Part shown: piece after piece, positions 53,266 to 63,484 of the stretch
Position numbering within the stretch: position 1 is the first letter of the stretch
Layout of the letters: each line of letters opens with the position of its first letter
DNA from: Leptospira sp.
Lineage (GTDB): Bacteria; Spirochaetota; Leptospiria; Leptospirales; Leptospiraceae
Assembly: GCA_002786225.1 (NCBI GenBank)
Contig: PEQN01000001.1
Coordinates: forward strand, 186,001-250,000
Direction of reading: 5' to 3'
DNA length: 64,000 bases
Program-made: the position numbers and the translations under genes
Notes under the pieces: generated by a model
Seen by the model: the letters and a program-made list of their open reading frames with translations, nothing else
What the model was told of the DNA's origin: nothing
Databases searched by the model: none

Positions 53266-55920
53266 ATGGCTAAAAATCACCTATTCGGAATTCTTATTCC
53301 GCTTTTATTCTCTTGCAATTTATTTACTAACCAAGGCGATACGAATAAAGATATTCTTTTACTAGATGATGCAGAAAGCCGATATAAACAAGTTCAACAA
53401 GTACGTTATGATCTAAAGTTACAAATAGGTGAAGAGGAAAATTTTACAGGAAAGGTTAAAATCTATTTCAATTTAAACCATTTAAACTCACCGCTGAGAT
53501 TTGATTTTCATAGAGGCAAGATTGATTCCATTTATATCAATGGGGAAGAGAAATCTGTAGAATACAAAGAAGGATTTTTTACAATTTCAAGCAACCTGCT
53601 TAAACTTGAAAATAACATTGTTGAAATTACTTATTCTCATCCGTATAGCCACAGTGGAAATGGACTCCACCAATTCAAAGATCCCGAAGATGGAGAGACC
53701 TATCTTTATTCCCAATTTGAAAGCTTTCATGCGAACCAAATGTTTCCTTGCTTTGACCAACCCGATCTAAAAGCAACATATAAATTGGAAGTCCTTGCTC
53801 CGAGCAAATGGAAGGTGATCTCTTCAACTTTAGCAAGTTCCATTTTACCCAAGGAAAAGTCTTTGAGTCTACATAGTTTTCCTGAGAGTAAAAAATTTTC
53901 AACTTATATCTTTTCTTTACACGCTGGACCTTATGCAGAATGGAATGATACTTCTTATAAAATTCCACTTCGATTATTTTCCAGAAAATCAAATTCAAAA
54001 TACATTGATTCAAAATTTTGGTTTCAAATCACCAAACAAGGATTTGTTTTTTTTGAAAATTATTTTGGTATAGAATATCCTTTCCAAAAATATGACCAGC
54101 TTATAGTTCCTGAATTTAATTTTGGAGCTATGGAAAATGTAGCGGCTGTAACCTTTACAGAAAGATTACTCTCCAGAGGTACTGTAACTCGAAGAGCCAA
54201 AGAAAAAATTGCAAATGTGATTCTTCATGAAATGGCGCATATGTGGTTCGGCAATCTTGTAACAATGAAATGGTGGGATGGACTTTGGTTGAATGAAAGT
54301 TTTGCTACCTACATGGCAGCTAAGGCTCAATATGAAGCAACAGAGTTTAAAGAAGCATGGGAAACTTTTTATACAGGAATGAAAGCTTGGGCTTATTCCT
54401 CGGACCGATCATCCACTACACATCCAATTCAGGCTGAAATAAATGATACAGAAGAAGCATTTGTAAATTTTGATGGAATCACATATGGGAAAGGTGCTTC
54501 TGTTTTAAAACAATTGGAGTATTTTGTTGGAGATAAAAATTTTCAAACAGGGGTATCCGCTTATTTAAAGAAATACTCCTATTCGAATGCAAAACTCAGT
54601 GATTTTTTATTTTCGATAGAAGAATCATCTAAAAAAGACTTAGCACGTTGGTCGAAAGAATGGCTTGAAAAAGAAGGCACCAATACTCTTTCTTACCAAC
54701 AAAATTGTAAATCAAATCAACTCCAATCCATAGTATTGCACCAAGGCAACGGACCTACCTCGAATATTTTAAGATCACATAGAACTAAGCTTGCCTTCAT
54801 TAACTTCAAAGAATCTAAGCCAGAAATATATAAGATTGTAGAAGCGGAATATAGAGGATCGGTAACAAAACTAGAATTTCAAAATTCAGAGAATATATCC
54901 TGCCCCGATTTTGTATTTTTAAACTATGGAGATTATGATTTTGTTCGCAGTGAAATTCAAAAAGAATTTCTAAAAGAATCAAACTTAAATACATTAAAAT
55001 TAATTTTATCAGATTACGGAGATTTACTTCAATCTCTCATGCTTTGGCGCAATCTCTTTGAAGAAGTTAAAGATGGTAATTTGAAATTAAAAGACTATAA
55101 TACTTTAGCAATGGAGGAATTGCCAAAAGATCCAAGAGATTTAATTTTGGAATCTAATCTTGGCCATATTACTTCAGGGAATTATATCTCCTACCATTCC
55201 TTTTTATATTTTAAACATATACCCGAAAGAGATAAGCTACTTTCTGATTTAGAGAATTTTATTTGGGCGAACATGGCTAACTCTAAGAGCAATAGCGATC
55301 GCAAAAGATTTTGGTTTCAAAATTATATTTCTGTCGGATCATCCAAAGAATTCCACACTCGTTCAGCTAACATCCTTGAAAACCGAGAACTAGTCTCTGG
55401 CTTAACCATTGACCAAGATCTCAGATGGTCTCTTCTTAAGAAAATCTGTTCCTTTCATTATGATGATAAACTTACAAAGAAATTATTAAATAATGAATTG
55501 AAAAAAGACAAATCAAAGTTTGGTGCTGACAATGCACTTGCTTGTGAAGCAGCTCATCCCGATCCCGTGACAAAAAGTAAATGGATGTCCATTTTAGTTG
55601 CTCCATCTAAAGAGTATTCTGCATCAACCCTAAGAACTATTATGTATACCATCTTTCCAATTCACCAGAAGAATTTACAGATTCCTTTTGTAGAATTTTT
55701 CTATAACAATATAGAAAACAATAAAATTGGTGGAGATGAAAACTATCTCGAAACTTATTCTGAAATGATGGCTCCCCAATTCTGTACGGAAGAGAATAAA
55801 CATATTTTAAAGAAATTTCTTTCACACTCTAAAAAAATTCCTGCAACCGTTAGAAAAAATTTAGAATTAAATCTAGAGGCTGAGGAAGATTGTGTATTGG
55901 TACGAAAATCAGATATTTAA
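53266..55920 (+). CDS. pepN: M1-family aminopeptidase N, lipoprotein form
   Basis: The 884-residue product is a zinc aminopeptidase with GAMEN at 287-291, HEMAH at 321-325 and the third zinc ligand Glu 344 in NESFATYM. The ERAP-like C-terminal helical domain is present. Unlike cytoplasmic PepN it begins with a signal peptide ending in LLFSC (Cys 17), so it is probably anchored in a membrane and faces the periplasm or surface. It follows the amidase gene by 28 bases. Both may recycle envelope peptides. Confidence 0.93.
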   Translation: MAKNHLFGILIPLLFSCNLFTNQGDTNKDILLLDDAESRYKQVQQVRYDLKLQIGEEENFTGKVKIYFNLNHLNSPLRFDFHRGKIDSIYINGEEKSVEYKEGFFTISSNLLKLENNIVEITYSHPYSHSGNGLHQFKDPEDGETYLYSQFESFHANQMFPCFDQPDLKATYKLEVLAPSKWKVISSTLASSILPKEKSLSLHSFPESKKFSTYIFSLHAGPYAEWNDTSYKIPLRLFSRKSNSKYIDSKFWFQITKQGFVFFENYFGIEYPFQKYDQLIVPEFNFGAMENVAAVTFTERLLSRGTVTRRAKEKIANVILHEMAHMWFGNLVTMKWWDGLWLNESFATYMAAKAQYEATEFKEAWETFYTGMKAWAYSSDRSSTTHPIQAEINDTEEAFVNFDGITYGKGASVLKQLEYFVGDKNFQTGVSAYLKKYSYSNAKLSDFLFSIEESSKKDLARWSKEWLEKEGTNTLSYQQNCKSNQLQSIVLHQGNGPTSNILRSHRTKLAFINFKESKPEIYKIVEAEYRGSVTKLEFQNSENISCPDFVFLNYGDYDFVRSEIQKEFLKESNLNTLKLILSDYGDLLQSLMLWRNLFEEVKDGNLKLKDYNTLAMEELPKDPRDLILESNLGHITSGNYISYHSFLYFKHIPERDKLLSDLENFIWANMANSKSNSDRKRFWFQNYISVGSSKEFHTRSANILENRELVSGLTIDQDLRWSLLKKICSFHYDDKLTKKLLNNELKKDKSKFGADNALACEAAHPDPVTKSKWMSILVAPSKEYSASTLRTIMYTIFPIHQKNLQIPFVEFFYNNIENNKIGGDENYLETYSEMMAPQFCTEENKHILKKFLSHSKKIPATVRKNLELNLEAEEDCVLVRKSDI

Positions 55921-56840
55921 ACTAAGAAAGACACAGCACTTGGCAGTACTTCAATTGTCATAGGTATCTTTCCTATATCCTCTCCATCACAATCAATGAT
56001 TGCAGCATTGTCAAATTGGATGGGAATGATTTCAATTTTCTTACACTTATAGGATTCAACTTTAGGAGAATTCGTTATTGTTCCGTTATAGAACTTTTTA
56101 GAATAAAATACTTTCTGAAACAAATTCCAGTCTCCTATAACAACAGCATCTAGAAATCCATCACTTAATTCAGAATTCGGAGATACTCTCATTCCTCCGC
56201 CAAAATATTGACCATTGCAAATCGCAAGAGAAGTCACTTTTCTCTCTAGCCATTCTCCGCCATCCATTCTAAACTTAAGAGGTTTGTTTTGGTAACTAAG
56301 AATATTAGCAATACTACCTAAATAATAGGAAAATCCTCCAAACTTCTTGGATGATTTATTTACAGTTTGAACAACAGCTCCTGCCATTCCGCAACCAATA
56401 ATATTTATGAAATATCGAGTTAAATTCTCACCTGTCTTTTCTGATTTGTATCGCACGAATCCTACATCTGTTTTTCGTATTTTACCATTTTTGATTTTAT
56501 CTAAGGCAAGGTTTAAGTCACCAGGTACTCCAAGACTTCTGGAAAAATCTCCTCCTGTTCCTAAATTTAAAACCACTATCGAAACAGATGTTTTCTTTGA
56601 TTTAATAATTCCATCCACAACTTCGGAGATAGTTCCATCTCCACCAATAATCACTAAGACTTCGATTCCTTTTTTACAAAGATCCAAGGCAACATCACTT
56701 CCATGACCTTTGGCATTTGTAAAAGTTGCTTGAATTTTACCGATTTTATCTTCAATTCGTTTAAGCAAATCTTCCCAATTTTTACCAACGCTTCCGCCAC
56801 CTGAATTTGGATTTACAATAAAGTGAATTTTTTTGCTCAT
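55917..56840 (-). CDS. Diacylglycerol/lipid kinase (DagK/YegS-like)
   Basis: The 307-residue protein has NPNSGGGSVGKNW at the N-terminus and the ATP-binding VIIGGDGTISEVVDGI (about 82-97), followed by LNLGTGGDFSRSLGVP. These mark the DAGK catalytic family. It should phosphorylate diacylglycerol or a related lipid. Its stop overlaps the pepN stop by 4 bases in convergent orientation. Confidence 0.92.
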   Translation of the reverse strand: MSKKIHFIVNPNSGGGSVGKNWEDLLKRIEDKIGKIQATFTNAKGHGSDVALDLCKKGIEVLVIIGGDGTISEVVDGIIKSKKTSVSIVVLNLGTGGDFSRSLGVPGDLNLALDKIKNGKIRKTDVGFVRYKSEKTGENLTRYFINIIGCGMAGAVVQTVNKSSKKFGGFSYYLGSIANILSYQNKPLKFRMDGGEWLERKVTSLAICNGQYFGGGMRVSPNSELSDGFLDAVVIGDWNLFQKVFYSKKFYNGTITNSPKVESYKCKKIEIIPIQFDNAAIIDCDGEDIGKIPMTIEVLPSAVSFLV

Positions 56841-56909
56841 AAAAATTACCTAACCAAAGAGAAAAAAACAAGTAAACTATAAAATAAAAAAAGAAATCAT
56901 AAATAAAAA

Positions 56910-57833
56910 ATGTTTTTCAATTTTTTGACAAAGTTTCATTCTTTGGTTCCAAGCATGATTTATCCCAATAAGAAGAATCCTATACCTGAGAAGATAACGA
57001 TTCGAAAACCACTTTCGCAAATTACCGAGCAAGTACCAATCCATTGGCTAGATGGAAATATAGTTAAGACTCATGTTGTTAATGCATTATCAATTATCTT
57101 TAAAAATGAAGAAGAATACTTTATTAAAATTGTAAGAAAATTCATTCCTAAATTGAAAAACACAAAACTAAAGAAAGAAATTATTTCCTTTATTGGTCAA
57201 GAACAACAACATTGTGAGTTTCATTCCGATTTTTGTAATAAACTTAAAGACCAAGGTTTTGATTTTCAATTTCTTTCTTTTAATTTTAAGAATTTTGTAT
57301 ATGGCTCCATGGAAGCTTTTTTATCCGATGAATTGAATCTTGCTATCGCTTCTGGATTAGAACACTATAATAAATCTACAGCTGAACTTTCATTACGTGA
57401 AAAAGTATTTAGCAATTCAGATGTTATCTTAAAAGAGCTATTCGAATGGCATTTAGCTGAAGAGCTTGAACATTCTAATGTAGTCTTTGATTTACTAAGG
57501 GAAATCGATTCAAATTATTTGCTACGTATGCAAGGATTCTTAATTGCATCCTTAGTCCGGAATCTTACCCTAACTTTAGCTACTACTAATTTAATAGTTC
57601 AAGATGACCTCAGGCAGTTCCTTAGAATTTGGAAAGAAGGTAAAGATTTTTTCTTTACAAAGGATCAAATATTATACAAGTTATTTTTATATATTGTTGA
57701 TTATGCAAAACCTGACTTTCATCCTTCCCAACATAATATGACAGATATTATTTCGGAAATTTTTAAGAATCGCAATTTTGAAATATTTTTCTCAAAAAAA
57801 CCAGCCAATCAAACAGTACAAACAGTAAACTAA
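56910..57833 (+). CDS. Predicted metal-dependent hydrolase, ferritin-like di-iron fold
   Basis: The 307-residue protein is mostly helical with two ExxH-type metal motifs: GQEQQHCEFH (about 91-100) and FEWHLAEELEHSNVVFDLL (about 185-203). FLDGNIVKTHVVNALSIIF-like sequence near residue 50 is typical of the COG3687 metal-dependent hydrolase family (PF10118). The reaction is unknown. The following alpha/beta hydrolase starts one base after its stop, so the two probably work together. Confidence 0.82.
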   Translation: MFFNFLTKFHSLVPSMIYPNKKNPIPEKITIRKPLSQITEQVPIHWLDGNIVKTHVVNALSIIFKNEEEYFIKIVRKFIPKLKNTKLKKEIISFIGQEQQHCEFHSDFCNKLKDQGFDFQFLSFNFKNFVYGSMEAFLSDELNLAIASGLEHYNKSTAELSLREKVFSNSDVILKELFEWHLAEELEHSNVVFDLLREIDSNYLLRMQGFLIASLVRNLTLTLATTNLIVQDDLRQFLRIWKEGKDFFFTKDQILYKLFLYIVDYAKPDFHPSQHNMTDIISEIFKNRNFEIFFSKKPANQTVQTVN

Positions 57834-57834
57834 A

Positions 57835-58743
57835 GTGAATAAAGAAACACTACTCAGTCCAGAACCCGATTTAAAAATTTATTTAAAATATTCTCAACCA
57901 GAAAAAGAGAAATTAATTTTATTTTTACATGGCTACCCAGATACACATCGTACTTGGGATGTGTTAATGGAAGAATTAAAACCTAATTACCAAGTAGCCG
58001 CAATCGATATGAGGGGTGCAGGAAGTTCATCAAGACCTGAATCAAGAAAATCATTTAATATTAGAAGAATATTCAAAGATATCGAAGTTGCAATTGAATA
58101 CTTAGATCCAAAAAAGGAAAAATCAATTCACCTAGTAGGTCATGACTGGGGCTCCTTGATTGGTTGGTGTTTAGCTGCTGATCCTATATGCTCAGGTCAT
58201 ATTAGCACTTATACTGGGATAGCAGGACCTCATCCATCCTTAGCTCTGAAGCAAATGCATTCCTATGCTAATCGTGGAATCTTTTCTTGGAATATAGATG
58301 AAATTATGCGCTTCTTTAAACAAGGAACAATGTCTTGGTACTTTCTTTTCTATCAAATTCCTATTCTTCCTGAGTTAAGTTGGACTTTAGGCTCCGTACC
58401 TTTCTGGCACACAATGTTAGAAGCAGGAGGAGTTCCTAAGTCAGATCCAATGTGGGATTATTCTCCCAAAGAAATTCTACGATCTTCCATTGGCCCAATT
58501 CAATTGCACCGAGAGCTTATGCAAGGAGCTGAGATTCCTATTCCTAATAAGATAGAAACTCCCTGTCATGCTATCATCCCTATAAACGATTTTGCTATCA
58601 CTCCTGAGATTTATGAAAATCTATCGGATCATGTTGTTCATTTCCGTAAAAATTTCATGGATGCAAACCATTGGGTCCACCGCGAAAAACCTAAAGAAGT
58701 AGCACAGCTTATCAACGATTTCATCATGACTTTTGATTCTTAA
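57835..58743 (+). CDS. Alpha/beta hydrolase (epoxide hydrolase/haloalkane dehalogenase-like)
   Basis: The 302-residue protein has LFLHGYPDTHRTW for the oxyanion hole, IDMRGAGSSSRP, and the nucleophile Asp in LVGHDWGSLIGW rather than Ser. NANHWVHRE supplies the C-terminal catalytic His. An Asp nucleophile fits epoxide hydrolases and dehalogenases. The GTG start at 57835 lies one base after the stop of the di-iron-type gene. The substrate cannot be told. Confidence 0.9.
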   Translation: MNKETLLSPEPDLKIYLKYSQPEKEKLILFLHGYPDTHRTWDVLMEELKPNYQVAAIDMRGAGSSSRPESRKSFNIRRIFKDIEVAIEYLDPKKEKSIHLVGHDWGSLIGWCLAADPICSGHISTYTGIAGPHPSLALKQMHSYANRGIFSWNIDEIMRFFKQGTMSWYFLFYQIPILPELSWTLGSVPFWHTMLEAGGVPKSDPMWDYSPKEILRSSIGPIQLHRELMQGAEIPIPNKIETPCHAIIPINDFAITPEIYENLSDHVVHFRKNFMDANHWVHREKPKEVAQLINDFIMTFDS

Positions 58744-58760
58744 AAGTAAGGATTGGGTTT

Positions 58761-59819
58761 TTATTTGGCAGAAGCCAAACGGGAAGATCTATCTTCTTCT
58801 AGTAATGCTTCAATAAGTTCATCCATATCGCCTTCCATGATGGAACTTAAATTGTGACTTGTGAATCCTATCCTATGATCTGTGCATCTTCCTTGTGGAA
58901 AATTGTAGGTTCTAATTCTTTCTGATCTGTCGCCTGATCCTATCATTTGCTTTTTGATTGCATCACTTGAGGCTTTTGCTTCTTGCATCTGCTGGTCTAA
59001 GATTCTAGCTCTAAGGATTCTCATTGCCTTATCGCGGTTCTTGATTTGAGATTTTTCGTCCTGACAACTAACAACAATACCTGTAGGAATGTGTGTCAAT
59101 CGAACAGCAGAATCAGTGGTGTTTACGTGCTGTCCTCCTGATCCTGAGGAACGGAATACATCTACTCTGATGTCCGATTCTTTAATTTCAATTTCCTTTT
59201 CTTCCGCTTCCGGGAGAACCGCAACAGTTACAGCAGATGTATGAATTCGTCCACCTGATTCCGTTGCAGGAATTCTCTGTACTCTATGCGTTCCACTTTC
59301 AAATTTGAAAATATCATAGGCTCTTTCATCTTCTATGGAAAATACTATTTCCTTAAAGCCACCAATCCCTGTAGGGCTAGAATCTATTAACTCGGTTCTG
59401 AGACCACATTTGTCGGAATACTTATTGTACATACGAAATAGATCTGCACAAAATAAACCTGACTCATCTCCTCCAGTGCCTGCTCTAATTTCTACAAGAA
59501 TATTTTTACCAGAATTTGGATCAGGAGGAAGCATCATAACTTCTAACTCTTTAGAAAGTATCTCTAGTTTCTTTTCCCCATCTTCAATCTCTGATTTAAG
59601 CATTTGGTGCATCTCTTCATCTTTTTCATTAGGCAGAAGTGCTTTAGCATCATTAATATCTTTGGAAATAGTTAGGTATTCTTGTGCCTTTGTATAAACG
59701 GGTGTTAGTCGTGATCTTTCCTTATAAATTTCTTTTAGCTTGCTTGGATCACTTACTGAGGAAAGTTCATCATCCAGACGAAGGTATTTTTCTTGAATTT
59801 TTTTGAGTCTATCTACCAT
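58761..59819 (-). CDS. prfA: Peptide chain release factor 1
   Basis: The 352-residue protein reads UAA and UAG and triggers peptide release on the ribosome. The PAT anticodon-like tripeptide is at 184-186 (RF2 would have SPF) and the catalytic GGQ at 228-230 in SGSGGQHVN. Length is normal. No prmC (GGQ methyltransferase) lies next to it. Its start ATG shares two bases with the ATG of the divergent gene. Confidence 0.98.
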   Translation of the reverse strand: MVDRLKKIQEKYLRLDDELSSVSDPSKLKEIYKERSRLTPVYTKAQEYLTISKDINDAKALLPNEKDEEMHQMLKSEIEDGEKKLEILSKELEVMMLPPDPNSGKNILVEIRAGTGGDESGLFCADLFRMYNKYSDKCGLRTELIDSSPTGIGGFKEIVFSIEDERAYDIFKFESGTHRVQRIPATESGGRIHTSAVTVAVLPEAEEKEIEIKESDIRVDVFRSSGSGGQHVNTTDSAVRLTHIPTGIVVSCQDEKSQIKNRDKAMRILRARILDQQMQEAKASSDAIKKQMIGSGDRSERIRTYNFPQGRCTDHRIGFTSHNLSSIMEGDMDELIEALLEEDRSSRLASAK

Positions 59820-60492
59820 GTATAAGGAAAGACTAGAAAGAGACCGTTTTTTGCAAAATCAAAATTCATCCATTAATCTCCCTGAAAAATCCAATGACTT
59901 GGATATTTTCCTCCAAAAGCTTGTAGAAATGCTCTCAGGCATCCAAGAATACAAGAGCCCATATTCCAAGATAACAGAAAATCCTGAGCTAGTAGTAGAT
60001 GAAATTATTAAGAATTGTGCATGGAAGGCAAGTACTATCAGTGCAACCTGTTCCTTGCCTGGTGGGGTTTTCGGGTTTTTTACCTTACTTCCTGAGTTGG
60101 TTATGATTTTTAGAATCCAAGGCATGATGATCAAAGATATTGCTAGTGTTTATGGTAAAGAAGCTCAATTGAACCGAGAGCTTTTGCTTTTTTGTTTATT
60201 TAAACATGGAGGGGCTCATCTTTTTCGTAAATTTATTGAAGAGACTGGTGTCAAAATTTTAATCCGACCAACAACTGTGCGGGCTTTCCAAGCCTTATTG
60301 CAAAAAGTAGGATTGGATATTTCCAAGAGAGTTCTTAGAAAAAATTTCACTCGATGGGTTCCCTTTGCTGGTGCCGCTATAACAGGAACTTTTGCTTTCC
60401 TTGATACTAAGGCAGTTGGTAAGAATACCAAGGAAATTTTTACAAAAGAAATTGAATTTCTATACAGTAAAGAAGTCGCCATTGAAGAATAA
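59818..60492 (+). CDS. EcsC-family-like protein
   Basis: From the ATG at 59818 the product has 224 residues. It has a helical/Gly-rich core with [21 protein letters not shown] (about 70-90) and a second hydrophobic stretch [21 protein letters not shown], as in EcsC-family proteins. The function of that family is unclear. The ATG overlaps the prfA start in CATG. A TTG at 59803 in the same frame is less likely. The next gene overlaps its end by 11 bases. Confidence 0.75.
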   Translation: MYKERLERDRFLQNQNSSINLPEKSNDLDIFLQKLVEMLSGIQEYKSPYSKITENPELVVDEIIKNCAWKASTISATCSLPGGVFGFFTLLPELVMIFRIQGMMIKDIASVYGKEAQLNRELLLFCLFKHGGAHLFRKFIEETGVKILIRPTTVRAFQALLQKVGLDISKRVLRKNFTRWVPFAGAAITGTFAFLDTKAVGKNTKEIFTKEIEFLYSKEVAIEE

Positions 60493-61621
60493 AATTCATT
60501 TCATTTTAGTTTGTTTTTGCATAATACTAACCAGCTTACTTTCTTTCAATTGTAGATCAAAGCATGAAACATTTCTTGAAGAAGTAAATCAATATCTCGA
60601 AGTTCAAAAGTTTGAAAAAGCTTTAACTATCATACAAGATAAACTTGAATCCAAAAGAGATTCAGATGAAGTAATTTCTCGTACAAAACCCAAAAGAGAA
60701 AGAGTAATCAGAATGTCCGAAGATCGAAATAGGATAGTGTGGTCCGAAGATGAAAAATTAATTTTTCGAGACATACCTAATCCTTTGGTCAAGACTAAAA
60801 CACTTTCAGATCTTCCTTTCGATTTTAGAATTTCAACTAACGCAGAATATGCTTTAGTTTCCTTTCGACTGAAAAATACGAAAGGTTGCAGAATGAAAGC
60901 AATATCTATGTTGAATGATGATTTGGATTATGACTCAGGTGCACACATAGCCTGTAGAAATTCAGGGAGTATTTCAAAAGATGGAAAGTTTATCTATTAT
61001 TTTATTGATGAAAGTTTATATAAGGAAAAAACAGAGTCACCACGAAAACCAACTAAGATTCTAGATGCTTCTAAAATTTTGCCACCTTTTAGTAAACTTA
61101 GAAATAAATACTCCCTTGTTCCTATTGAAGATAATTTCATTCTAATGACTGGAATAGCTGGTTCGTACAATATGTACTATTTACAGACAAAATCTGACAA
61201 TCTTGAACTTATTTCAAAAGATATTCTTAGTCCCAAATTATATTATGGAAATGGGACATCCATTTTTACTATTGGAGGAAAAATCGGAATTTGGTATCTA
61301 CGGGAAGTAGAATATGGTGCTGGGAAGAAGCCTAAAATCAATAAAGGTTTTTCTATAACTTTGAGGGAAATAGAACCTTGGAAAACATCCAATAAAAAAG
61401 ATTTTTTATCATTCTACAATCGATCTATTTACAAATGGAGTCCAGGAACTAAAAAAGTAGAATACCCTCTTCTCTGTGAGAGAGCATGGGGAGTTGCAAG
61501 AGATTATATAATCTATGAAAATAAAATAGGTGAACTTGTACTAGCTAATACTGCTTATTCTGAAGAAGATTGGGCAGTATTAGATTTATATAAAGAAGTA
61601 AAAAAACAAATAAAAGATTAA
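60482..61621 (+). CDS. Lipoprotein of unknown function
   Basis: From a TTG at 60482 the 379-residue product starts with KNKIHFILV and a signal peptide ending in LLSFNC, a clean lipoprotein signal. An upstream start at 60392 would put the signal about 50 residues inside the protein and was rejected. The body has repeated beta-rich segments with FRDIPNP, SKDGKFIYYF and YIIYENKIGELVLAN, which hints at a beta-propeller. No enzyme motif is seen. Its stop overlaps the facing small gene by 4 bases. Confidence 0.75.
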   Translation: MKNKIHFILVCFCIILTSLLSFNCRSKHETFLEEVNQYLEVQKFEKALTIIQDKLESKRDSDEVISRTKPKRERVIRMSEDRNRIVWSEDEKLIFRDIPNPLVKTKTLSDLPFDFRISTNAEYALVSFRLKNTKGCRMKAISMLNDDLDYDSGAHIACRNSGSISKDGKFIYYFIDESLYKEKTESPRKPTKILDASKILPPFSKLRNKYSLVPIEDNFILMTGIAGSYNMYYLQTKSDNLELISKDILSPKLYYGNGTSIFTIGGKIGIWYLREVEYGAGKKPKINKGFSITLREIEPWKTSNKKDFLSFYNRSIYKWSPGTKKVEYPLLCERAWGVARDYIIYENKIGELVLANTAYSEEDWAVLDLYKEVKKQIKD

Positions 61622-61818
61622 GCTGCTTGGGATTTATCTTTTTGGGTTTCAAAAACCTTACAAGAGCTATATTTATCTGCTAAACATTTCTTAGTTAATG
61701 TCTCAAAATCAGATTTCATTAAAACGGTTGAAGAACTCGGGCATTCATCCAACTTTTGTGTATAGAGGGGACAACGAATAAAAAATTCGTTTTTTCTTTC
61801 ATCTTTCTTTTTGCCCAT
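61618..61818 (-). CDS. Small four-cysteine protein
   Basis: The 66-residue protein has Cys at RCPLY, DECPS, KKCLAD and SSCKVF. The pairs are 9 and 8 residues apart. Together with charged ends, this suggests a small metal-binding or disulphide-linked fold. It starts with ATG and is not an obvious shadow of another gene. It ends against the preceding lipoprotein gene. No family is recognised. Confidence 0.55.
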   Translation of the reverse strand: MGKKKDERKNEFFIRCPLYTQKLDECPSSSTVLMKSDFETLTKKCLADKYSSCKVFETQKDKSQAA

Positions 61819-61872
61819 GCGTTATATTCCGAAATAGTTTTTTAGTTTTGTCAATAGGTTTTCTGAAAAAAT

Positions 61873-63030
61873 TTAAAAATATAAATTCATTATTTTTGGT
61901 CTTCTTTCATCGCTTGATAGAACAGGATCATTATTTTCTCGACTGGAGAAACTTTGGGGTATGTCTTTTATGTCCCAAATATTCCCATCCCAAAATACCT
62001 GCAAATATACTTTTGCATTGGTTCCGACTGATCTATCTTTTAAAGAATATCGGTGCCAAGTAACTGGTTCTTGAAGTTCTAAAAGTTTATTTGACTCATC
62101 TTGAATGCGATCACTATTTATGTTACTAGCAGGTGAGACTAATCCATCCACCTTTGATTTTGCGATTTGAGCGTAGACAGAACTATAAAAAGAATCTATA
62201 CCAATCAATACTCCTACCTTCCAACCTGGCACTGCAATTATTAAATCTTGTTTTAAATCTCCAGGAGTTAAGATCTCTTTCTCCCAAATACTAAGATTAA
62301 TTTTTTTGATAATTTGATCGATTGCCTTTCCACTTGGAAGATAAGTTACGCTGACATTATAAAGTTTACTTTCTTTATCTCCCGCAACTAGTTCTCCTTT
62401 CACAATTTTAGGCTCAGGAAGGATAACAGATCCTGCGATTATACTTACAGAATATTCTTTGGCTAATTCAGAAAAAGTTTCATTATAAATTTTAGCCACT
62501 TCGTCTTTCTTTTCTCGAATGATAGTTTCCCATTCCAAGGAAGCTGCAGAACAATTTGTTGAATTACATTGCTTTTGAAATTCTTCGATTGCAAGCTTAT
62601 GAGAAGATTTCAATTCAGTTAAGGCATTAGAATAAGAAGATGTATAGACAGGCTTATTTTCTTTGAGTAGATATAGACCAGTTCCAACATGTTCAGGCAA
62701 TATAATCAATGTTTTTCGATCAATAAGGTTATCAGCTTTTGCTTTTTCAAAAATTGGTCTCAGACTATTCTTGAAATTTTCTCCTGAATAAAAATCTAAG
62801 GGAAGGAAAAAGGGCTGAATTCCAATTAAATTGCCAAGTTTACGATCAGATCCGTTTAGTATGTATTCTATAGTCTTGAATCTTTCTTCAGATTCCGATT
62901 TAAAATTTGAAAAATCTGCTTCTTGTAAAGCCGGATCAGAAGGTTTTAGAAATTGTTTTCCATAAAAAGGTAGAGAAAACAAAATACAAAAAATTAAAAT
63001 TCGTATCCAAGGAAAATATAAATTATGCAT
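61873..63030 (-). CDS. Nitrilase-fold exported protein without catalytic cysteine
   Basis: The 385-residue product has a signal peptide (about 1-24). A carbon-nitrogen hydrolase fold is seen: Glu 113 in LIILPEHVGTG, a Lys at 242/243 in IKKINLSIWEKE, and VPGWKVGVLIGIDSFYSS where the family has an ICYD-type motif with the nucleophilic Cys. Here the position is Gly 277. It resembles the C-terminal part of apolipoprotein N-acyltransferase-type enzymes but should lack amidase or transferase activity. The start overlaps the Nudix stop by 8 bases. Confidence 0.75.
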   Translation of the reverse strand: MHNLYFPWIRILIFCILFSLPFYGKQFLKPSDPALQEADFSNFKSESEERFKTIEYILNGSDRKLGNLIGIQPFFLPLDFYSGENFKNSLRPIFEKAKADNLIDRKTLIILPEHVGTGLYLLKENKPVYTSSYSNALTELKSSHKLAIEEFQKQCNSTNCSAASLEWETIIREKKDEVAKIYNETFSELAKEYSVSIIAGSVILPEPKIVKGELVAGDKESKLYNVSVTYLPSGKAIDQIIKKINLSIWEKEILTPGDLKQDLIIAVPGWKVGVLIGIDSFYSSVYAQIAKSKVDGLVSPASNINSDRIQDESNKLLELQEPVTWHRYSLKDRSVGTNAKVYLQVFWDGNIWDIKDIPQSFSSRENNDPVLSSDERRPKIMNLYF

Positions 63031-63484
63031 ATTCTTTCAAATAGATTTGTACAGCTTCTAACATGTAATCTTCAAAGAATGATTCGGGCTTATAATTATT
63101 GATATCAACCCATTCCATGAAATCATGCTCATCAGAAAGTACTATCTCTCCACCTTTATAGATGCCCTTGTAACCTAAAATTATGCAAGGATGATTTCCT
63201 TCGGTAACTCTATGCTTATGAATGAGGAAGGGTTTTGGTTCTATTTCATATTGAAATTTATTTCCCATTTCCTCTTCCAACTCCCGTCTTACAGAAACTT
63301 GCCAATCATCAAAAAATTCCGTTTCATCCATTCGACCACCGGGAAGATCTCCAAAGCCAGATTTTCTATCTTTCATGACAAGAAGTGAATTTCCTTTTCT
63401 AAGAAAAACTTTTTGAGTTATTTGAAAAAAACCGTGCTTAGACAATACTCTTTCCCCATTTATCAATCTCATGATCCACAGCAT
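63023..63484 (-). CDS. Nudix hydrolase
   Basis: From the ATG at 63484 the product has 153 residues. The Nudix box is GGRMDETE followed by RRELEEEMG, with a spacer about two residues longer than the consensus GX5EX7REUXEEXGU. The family splits nucleoside-diphosphate-linked compounds. A GGAAAG site lies just upstream of this ATG. A TTG at 63496 is also in frame. The gene overlaps the end of the preceding gene by about 47 bases. Confidence 0.85.
   Translation of the reverse strand: MLWIMRLINGERVLSKHGFFQITQKVFLRKGNSLLVMKDRKSGFGDLPGGRMDETEFFDDWQVSVRRELEEEMGNKFQYEIEPKPFLIHKHRVTEGNHPCIILGYKGIYKGGEIVLSDEHDFMEWVDINNYKPESFFEDYMLEAVQIYLKEYA

Noticed and set aside
53246..53271. A small inverted repeat (ATATCT/AGATAT) reaching the pepN start codon
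   Set aside because: A 6-bp AT-rich stem is too weak and too common here to claim translational control.
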